Origin: CAYWCV01 sp964629885 | GTDB taxonomy: Bacteria > Bacteroidota > Rhodothermia > Balneolales > CAYWCV01 | DNA: 64,000 bases | Reading direction: 5' to 3' | Assembly: GCA_964629885.1 (NCBI GenBank) | Contig: CAZVRJ010000008.1 | Coordinates: 1-64,000, forward strand | Shown here: positions 59,930 through 64,000 of the stretch, piece by piece | Layout: every line of letters starts with the position of its first letter | Numbering within the stretch: position 1 is the first letter of the stretch | Program-made: the position numbers and the translations under genes | Notes under the pieces: model-generated | The model's database searches: none | What the model was told of the DNA's origin: nothing | Seen by the model: the letters and a program-made list of their open reading frames with translations, nothing else

Positions 59930-60682
59930 TTAGGTTGTTTTCGTCTTGCCTAGCGACTTGCCACCCTCCGTGTCGGAACCTTCTGTTTCTTTGTCGAGAA
60001 GCGGTTTGGTGGTCTCAGTCTCCGTGTTCATTTCAAGCTTGAACTGCTTCACGAGCTCACTGGCGCGCAAACGCTCGGCATCCACTTCGATCTCCATAGT
60101 CTTGGTATCGATGCTATCGAGGGCAATCTCCATGCGAGCTTCGTTCTTGGCGGTCTGCTCGTTGATGCGATTGAGCATCTCATCGTGAGTCTGATCCATA
60201 CCGCCAACCTCAAATTGCTCGAGCGTGTCGGCAATCTTGGCCTGCCAAGCAGCGCGCTCGCTCGCACGAAGGGCCTCACGAGCCTCACGGATTTTACGAT
60301 CTTTCTCACGCATGAAAATCTTCTTGACTTGGATCGCCTTTTCGTAAGCTTTCTTGGCGAAATCAAGCTGCTCAGATATGGAACCAAGTTGCTCCCTGCT
60401 CTTCTCGAGCTGCAATGCGTAGGTTTCTGCAATGTCGTCCCTGCCGGCATTGATGGCGCTCTTGATCTTGCTGGTAAGCTCAGTTATGCTCTTGGTGTAC
60501 TTGTCGTGCTCCTTTTGCAGAAGAATCACGTTTGCACGAACAGTCGCGATGTTTTCGTTCATCCGCGGAACCTGATCGTTCAGTTCGCGAATGTTCTGCT
60601 CAAGAATAAGTTTGGGATCTTCGATGCTGCTTACTAATCCACCAAAGAGGGATTTTAATGCACGAACAAATCGTTTCCACAT
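59930..60682 (-). CDS. pspA: PspA/IM30 (Vipp1-type) membrane-stress protein
   Basis: 250 residues. N-terminal amphipathic helix (MWKRFVRALKSLFGGLVS) for membrane binding, then the PspA helical hairpin: SSIEDPKLILEQNIRELNDQ is the signature, followed by long coiled coils to about 215. PspA/IM30/Vipp1 are bacterial members of the ESCRT-III superfamily that polymerise on damaged membranes. The protein has an added flexible end: Thr/Asp/Glu-rich, then GGKSLGKTKTT. It heads an operon with two coiled-coil proteins and an enoyl-CoA hydratase. No PspF regulator is nearby. A TATATT element lies 65 nt upstream. Confidence 0.93.
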   Translation of the reverse strand: MWKRFVRALKSLFGGLVSSIEDPKLILEQNIRELNDQVPRMNENIATVRANVILLQKEHDKYTKSITELTSKIKSAINAGRDDIAETYALQLEKSREQLGSISEQLDFAKKAYEKAIQVKKIFMREKDRKIREAREALRASERAAWQAKIADTLEQFEVGGMDQTHDEMLNRINEQTAKNEARMEIALDSIDTKTMEIEVDAERLRASELVKQFKLEMNTETETTKPLLDKETEGSDTEGGKSLGKTKTT

Positions 60683-60746
60683 AGTGCCGATAGATTATGA
60701 TGTGAAGTTTGACGGTAGATTTCGCCGGTTATGGATATCTATGATG

Positions 60747-60752
60747 AATATA
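60747..60752 (-). promoter_or_regulatory. Putative promoter element of the PspA operon
   Basis: Minus-strand GGTATATTCATC, the same 12 bases as before the TPR kinase at 8631; 65 nt upstream of pspA. The rest of the 186-nt gap 60683-60868 shows no gene. Confidence 0.4.
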
Positions 60753-60868
60753 CCTTTTTGAACATTGTCATGCATACCAACTTTACTGACTGCATGATCA
60801 TCTGAACGATGGTTTTGTTGTGACAATACCTATGTGTACAGATTTTTTCGCAAAATGTTACAATTAGA

Positions 60869-62023
60869 TCAAAAATCCCTGAAAAGATCTAAAAGCGGCC
60901 AAGCTGAAGATGGAAAGATTTGGCGGCTTGTGTCCCGATACTCATCGCGATACGGTAGTTTCGTGCGCAGGTGCCGAAATTCCCGAAGCCTTTCTTCTGA
61001 AGTAGGGAGCTTGATGCTAGCTCTGAGACTCCGGTCGTGGTCTAAGAAATCATCAATTAATCGACTTGGCAATAGTTCGCCACCAATGTCCAAAATTTCG
61101 TCAATAGAAGGCTTTGGGGTTACATCCGTGTAGAGTTTTGGTCGAACGACATCATCTGGCATTGACGTTTTTCCACTTTCCAAGCTCATCATCATGTGTG
61201 CTACTGCCAACTCAGTTGCCTGCCGTTTTGATCTGTTCGAATATCCGGCAATGTGCGGTGTTCCGACGATGGACATTTCGAGCAGTGTTTCATTGACTGC
61301 GGGCTCGTGTTGCCACACATCAATGATTGCATCGTCCAGATAGCCTCCGTTTAATGCCGAGATAACGGCATCCTCGTCGGCCACACCACCCCTTGACGCT
61401 TGGATGAGTAATGTGCGGTGTCTAGAGAATAGCTTATTAGAGTCCAGCCATCCTTTGGTCACCCACTTTCCGGTCTCGGTGAGCGGTGTGTGAAGCGTCA
61501 AAATCTCGCAATCTAAAACGTCGTCGAGTGTCGCAGTATAAAAGTCTGGCTCTCTGAGAGAACGGGGTGGGTCGTAGGTCACTACTTGGATCCCTAGTTC
61601 ATGGGCCAGATTGGCAACGGCAGTTCCAACGAAACCAACACCAACAATGCCAAGCCTCTTGTCAGCAAATCTCCATCCCCTCTTTTGTGCTGTGTAGATT
61701 GCTGTTGTAAGGACGTACTCCGCCACAGCTTGGGCATTGCAACCGGCAGCAGAACCGACGGCAATTCCTTTCTCGCTCAGCCATGGAATGTCAATGTGGT
61801 CATATCCGGCGCTTGCCGTGCCAACCCATTTCAGATTCTGGGTTTCTCGTAGAGATTTGGCATTCACTTTTGTGACGGTACGCACCAAGAGCGCATCGCA
61901 ATCACCTGCATCGGTGGGTAATCCTAGGTCTGGATCGAATGTTGAAAGCTCTATCGTGTCGGGAATCGACTCCCTAAGTAGATAAATGTGCTTGTCTGCC
62001 AGCAGCCGGAATGTCGGTTTCAT
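60869..62023 (-). CDS. pdxB: 4-phosphoerythronate dehydrogenase
   Basis: 384 residues, D-isomer 2-hydroxyacid dehydrogenase fold. Oxidises 4-phospho-D-erythronate in the DXP-dependent pyridoxal-phosphate pathway. Catalytic residues Arg211 (ASRGG), Glu240 (WQHEP) and His257 (TPHIAGYS); NAD motif LGIVGVGFVGTAVA (125-138); and a PdxB-specific C-terminal domain of about 90 residues that distinguishes it from SerA (ending LRTKLPYRDEYRD). Its start overlaps the stop of the preceding gene (ATGA). It ends 186 nt before the pspA start, which lies downstream on the same strand; no terminator was recognised. Confidence 0.93.
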   Translation of the reverse strand: MKPTFRLLADKHIYLLRESIPDTIELSTFDPDLGLPTDAGDCDALLVRTVTKVNAKSLRETQNLKWVGTASAGYDHIDIPWLSEKGIAVGSAAGCNAQAVAEYVLTTAIYTAQKRGWRFADKRLGIVGVGFVGTAVANLAHELGIQVVTYDPPRSLREPDFYTATLDDVLDCEILTLHTPLTETGKWVTKGWLDSNKLFSRHRTLLIQASRGGVADEDAVISALNGGYLDDAIIDVWQHEPAVNETLLEMSIVGTPHIAGYSNRSKRQATELAVAHMMMSLESGKTSMPDDVVRPKLYTDVTPKPSIDEILDIGGELLPSRLIDDFLDHDRSLRASIKLPTSEERLREFRHLRTKLPYRDEYRDTSRQIFPSSAWPLLDLFRDF

Positions 62024-62523
62024 CCAACTCTTTTACGACGTCTGAGTGCCATTGGTTTATCTAACAACTCACTGACGATGATGGCTTGACGCAGAGCTCC
62101 AGGCTGGCGCAAAGCCAATGCAGTAGGGGAAGGTGGCTTTACCTTCTTTACCATTAATAAATCCTCAATATCCCATCTTTCCTTCTTGTCGGCATCCTTC
62201 TTAGCCTGTTTGCGTTTCTTGGCCATCATTGGATCCACGTACTCGCTGTCGGCCCTGTGCGTTTGTGGCTTCGGCTGACCGACTAGGTCGCTTAAGTCAC
62301 CGCTCAATATTCTTCCCAAGACGTCAAGCGCTGATGGCTGCGTATTTTTAGATGGGGCCGATTCTACTTCATCAAGCTCTCTCTCAAGCACTTCGGCTGG
62401 GATGTAGTCCAATTCCTCGCCTTGTTTTTTAGGCGCATTTTGCTTGTTCTTGTTTCGCTGACCGGCCAACAAAGAAAAAAGGCCAATTGCGATGGCTATG
62501 ACGATGGTTAAGAGATCATCCAT
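62020..62523 (-). CDS. Small membrane-anchored hypothetical protein
   Basis: 167 residues. One N-terminal helix (LLTIVIAIAIGLFSLLAG) followed by a polar, Lys/Gln/Asp-rich body without recognisable fold (KKRKQAKKDADKKERWDIEDLL) and a C-terminal IIVSELLDKPMALRRRKR. The ILSGDLSDL / WDIEDLL stretches and the final ELLDKPMALR are the conserved-looking parts. Topology suggests a short periplasmic or out-facing N-terminus and a basic cytoplasmic tail. It overlaps pdxB by 4 nt, so they are coupled. Function unknown. Confidence 0.75.
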   Translation of the reverse strand: MDDLLTIVIAIAIGLFSLLAGQRNKNKQNAPKKQGEELDYIPAEVLERELDEVESAPSKNTQPSALDVLGRILSGDLSDLVGQPKPQTHRADSEYVDPMMAKKRKQAKKDADKKERWDIEDLLMVKKVKPPSPTALALRQPGALRQAIIVSELLDKPMALRRRKRVG

Positions 62524-62543
62524 AATTATCCAGCTTTCGTTGG

Positions 62544-64000
62544 TTATCTCCAGTACTTGATGTTTACCGTTTGCCCCTGGGAGTTCTTGACTTCGAGATT
62601 AAGTACTGCACCCCCACCTGCATCAAAGTGGCAGATTTTGATCGGATGCAATCCATACTCAAACGCAAGTCTCACCGATTTAGTTGCGGCACTGTGTAGT
62701 CCGTCGTTGTCGATCTCCACAAGCCCGTCGACCCAAAGTATGGAACCATCGTCAGACGTCAAAGAGATAGTGTAAACACCATCGAACGGAATTTCCATAT
62801 AACCCGTCAATATCTGAGCATAAGGCCCAGTAACTCCTTCGGGCAGTGCAGGTACATCTAATGTGCTGGTTTGATGTGTCAACTCAGGGTTGAGGGCAGA
62901 GCATCGGCTTATTGATACGGGATATAATTTTCTATCCAACCCGGGCGTTTGCCCAGACCGCTGAAGACCGGGGATCATTTGGAGGTGTTTCACCTCTAGT
63001 TCACGCACATCCGATCTGCGTCCTGTCGACGTGACCGACACGACCCTTACAGTTGCCATGGCGCCATCCATTAGCGGAATTCGTTGACTGATGGATGGAT
63101 GGCAGTAGGCGTCTTCGCTTGGATCAGTGCCATCGAGGGTATATTGCAGACATCCGCCAAAATGCGCGGCTTCGAGTTGCACCACAGCTTCGTCGGCCAG
63201 TGTTTGGATCGGAGAAAAACCGATCGGGTCGGGGATTCGGTAGTTTACATTAAACTGATCAAGCATTTGGTACCGAGGACGCACTCGTCTCTGAAAGTCT
63301 GCGAAATCACGCTGGTGCTCTGGCGACCACACCCGTTCTGCGAGTGCCATCATGCGCGGAAAGGCCATGTATTCAACGTGATCGGCCGTTTTCATGTACT
63401 CGGTCCACATATTCGCTTGGGCACCCATTACATGATGCCTGCGCGATGGATCCAACGATTCTGGTATTGGATCATAGGCATACACTTTCTCGATTGGACT
63501 AAACCCGCCAATTGCCAACGGCTCCTTGCTGGGCTCGGCTTGATAGTGATCAAAATAAAGTGCAAAGCCAGGCGACATGACAACATTGTGTCCATGGCTA
63601 GCTGCCTCAATACCACCAGCCTCGCCACGCCACGACATGACAGCTGCGTTCGGTGCAAGGCCACCTTCGAGGATTTCGTCCCAACCGATGAGCAGTCGGT
63701 CGCGGTTATTCAGGAATTTCTCGATCCTTCGGATGAACCAACTTTGAAGCTCGTCTTCGTCTTTGAGTCCTTCACGTTTCATGATAGCCTGCGCCTCGTC
63801 CGACTCTCTCCACCTTCGTTTGGGCACTTCGTCGCCACCGATATGGATGTATCTGGATGGGAACAAATTGAGCACCTCGTCGAGTACCGTTTCCAAAAAC
63901 TCGAATGTGTTTTCTGTTGGGCAAAATACATCTTCGAAGACACCCCATGTGGTAGCCACTTCAAAAGGTCCTGGGGTACAAGCAAACTCTGGATATGCCG
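62544..64000 (-). CDS. Beta-N-acetylhexosaminidase, GH20 (5' end outside window)
   Basis: Partial: the frame is open to the window edge, and the sequence before the internal GTG at 63959 continues with FACTPGPFEVATTWGVF, a standard GH20 stretch, so the true start is beyond 64000. Visible order: GH20 catalytic barrel with the Asp-Glu pair in HIGGDEVPKRRW, WDEILEGGL, MSWRGEAGG and QANMWTEYM; a chitobiase C-terminal domain (TLDGTDPSEDAY); and a PA14-type domain at the C-terminus (SLTSDDGSILWVDG to LNLEVKNSQGQ). Removes terminal GlcNAc or GalNAc, probably from exported glycans. It precedes the small membrane protein gene by 20 nt. Confidence 0.92.
   Translation of the reverse strand, partial: AYPEFACTPGPFEVATTWGVFEDVFCPTENTFEFLETVLDEVLNLFPSRYIHIGGDEVPKRRWRESDEAQAIMKREGLKDEDELQSWFIRRIEKFLNNRDRLLIGWDEILEGGLAPNAAVMSWRGEAGGIEAASHGHNVVMSPGFALYFDHYQAEPSKEPLAIGGFSPIEKVYAYDPIPESLDPSRRHHVMGAQANMWTEYMKTADHVEYMAFPRMMALAERVWSPEHQRDFADFQRRVRPRYQMLDQFNVNYRIPDPIGFSPIQTLADEAVVQLEAAHFGGCLQYTLDGTDPSEDAYCHPSISQRIPLMDGAMATVRVVSVTSTGRRSDVRELEVKHLQMIPGLQRSGQTPGLDRKLYPVSISRCSALNPELTHQTSTLDVPALPEGVTGPYAQILTGYMEIPFDGVYTISLTSDDGSILWVDGLVEIDNDGLHSAATKSVRLAFEYGLHPIKICHFDAGGGAVLNLEVKNSQGQTVNIKYWR

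Noticed and set aside
60840..60880. Terminator after pdxB
   Set aside because: GATTTTT and AAAAATC arms are far apart and AT-only; too weak to call.

Overview
The window is chromosomal DNA of about 50% GC from a member of the Bacteroidota/FCB group. The best guess is the Balneolota/Rhodothermota side of it. Pointers are the YfhO-type membrane protein and GatC sequences, many lipoproteins with short lipoboxes, TonB-dependent and six-bladed-propeller proteins, TPR histidine kinases, a LytS/LytR pair, and a PTS limited to EI and HPr. Assignment below phylum is inference. No phage, transposase, integrase or CRISPR array was seen, so this is mostly core-type chromosome. Its unusual content is repeats and odd gene architectures.

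Layout. 1-285: a block of hairpin-bearing repeats after typA. 289-6498: typA, a propeller lipoprotein, an atypical SDR, a UPF0316 membrane protein and a P1B-4 metal ATPase. 6533-14241: a TPR histidine kinase, tRNA-Ser(GCT), birA-tilS-hpt, a glycogen-binding-domain protein, and ptsH-ptsI. 14418-24736: gatC, then a glycan/cell-surface cluster (YfhO-like protein, two GT4 glycosyltransferases, methyltransferase, Wzx-like flippase, WbpD-like acetyltransferase, DegT aminotransferase, FemAB-like protein). 24813-37395: hisS, a TonB receptor, an ammonium transporter, an exported class V aminotransferase followed by a lipoprotein RidA, a membrane-anchored MutS-like ATPase, a YCII-like lipoprotein and a second TPR kinase. 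37464-46925: heptamer repeats, a VOC protein, elbB, a lipoprotein carbonic anhydrase, and a copper/heavy-metal efflux operon in which the CusA pump and the CusC-type outer-membrane factor form one reading frame. 46948-57752: ferric-reductase-like protein, S9 peptidase, LytS/LytR, Ycf46-like AAA ATPase, CorC/HlyC-type protein, a third kinase, and a lipoprotein cyclase. 57767-64000: a PspA operon with two coiled-coil partners and an enoyl-CoA hydratase, pdxB, a small membrane-anchored protein, and a GH20 hexosaminidase cut by the window edge.

Two signals stand out. (1) A degenerate hexanucleotide repeat (AAGAGC/AAGAAC type and its complement) occurs as six short arrays at five loci. It abuts a tRNA, forms the N-terminus of the YfhO-like protein, precedes the hisS terminator, lies upstream of the S9 peptidase, and as an inverted pair encodes the linker and signal-peptide-like segment that join CusA to CusC. 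(2) The PspA-type ESCRT-III-family protein is co-transcribed with two uncharacterised coiled-coil proteins. All three end in a similar short tail (KSLGK, KSLGR, SRLGA), suggesting a membrane-remodelling module with a common partner.

Regulation visible in sequence: a recurrent TAnnTT-type element about 20-70 nt upstream of many starts on both strands, several intrinsic terminators, and three AAGCGCTT palindromes resembling LacI-family operators.
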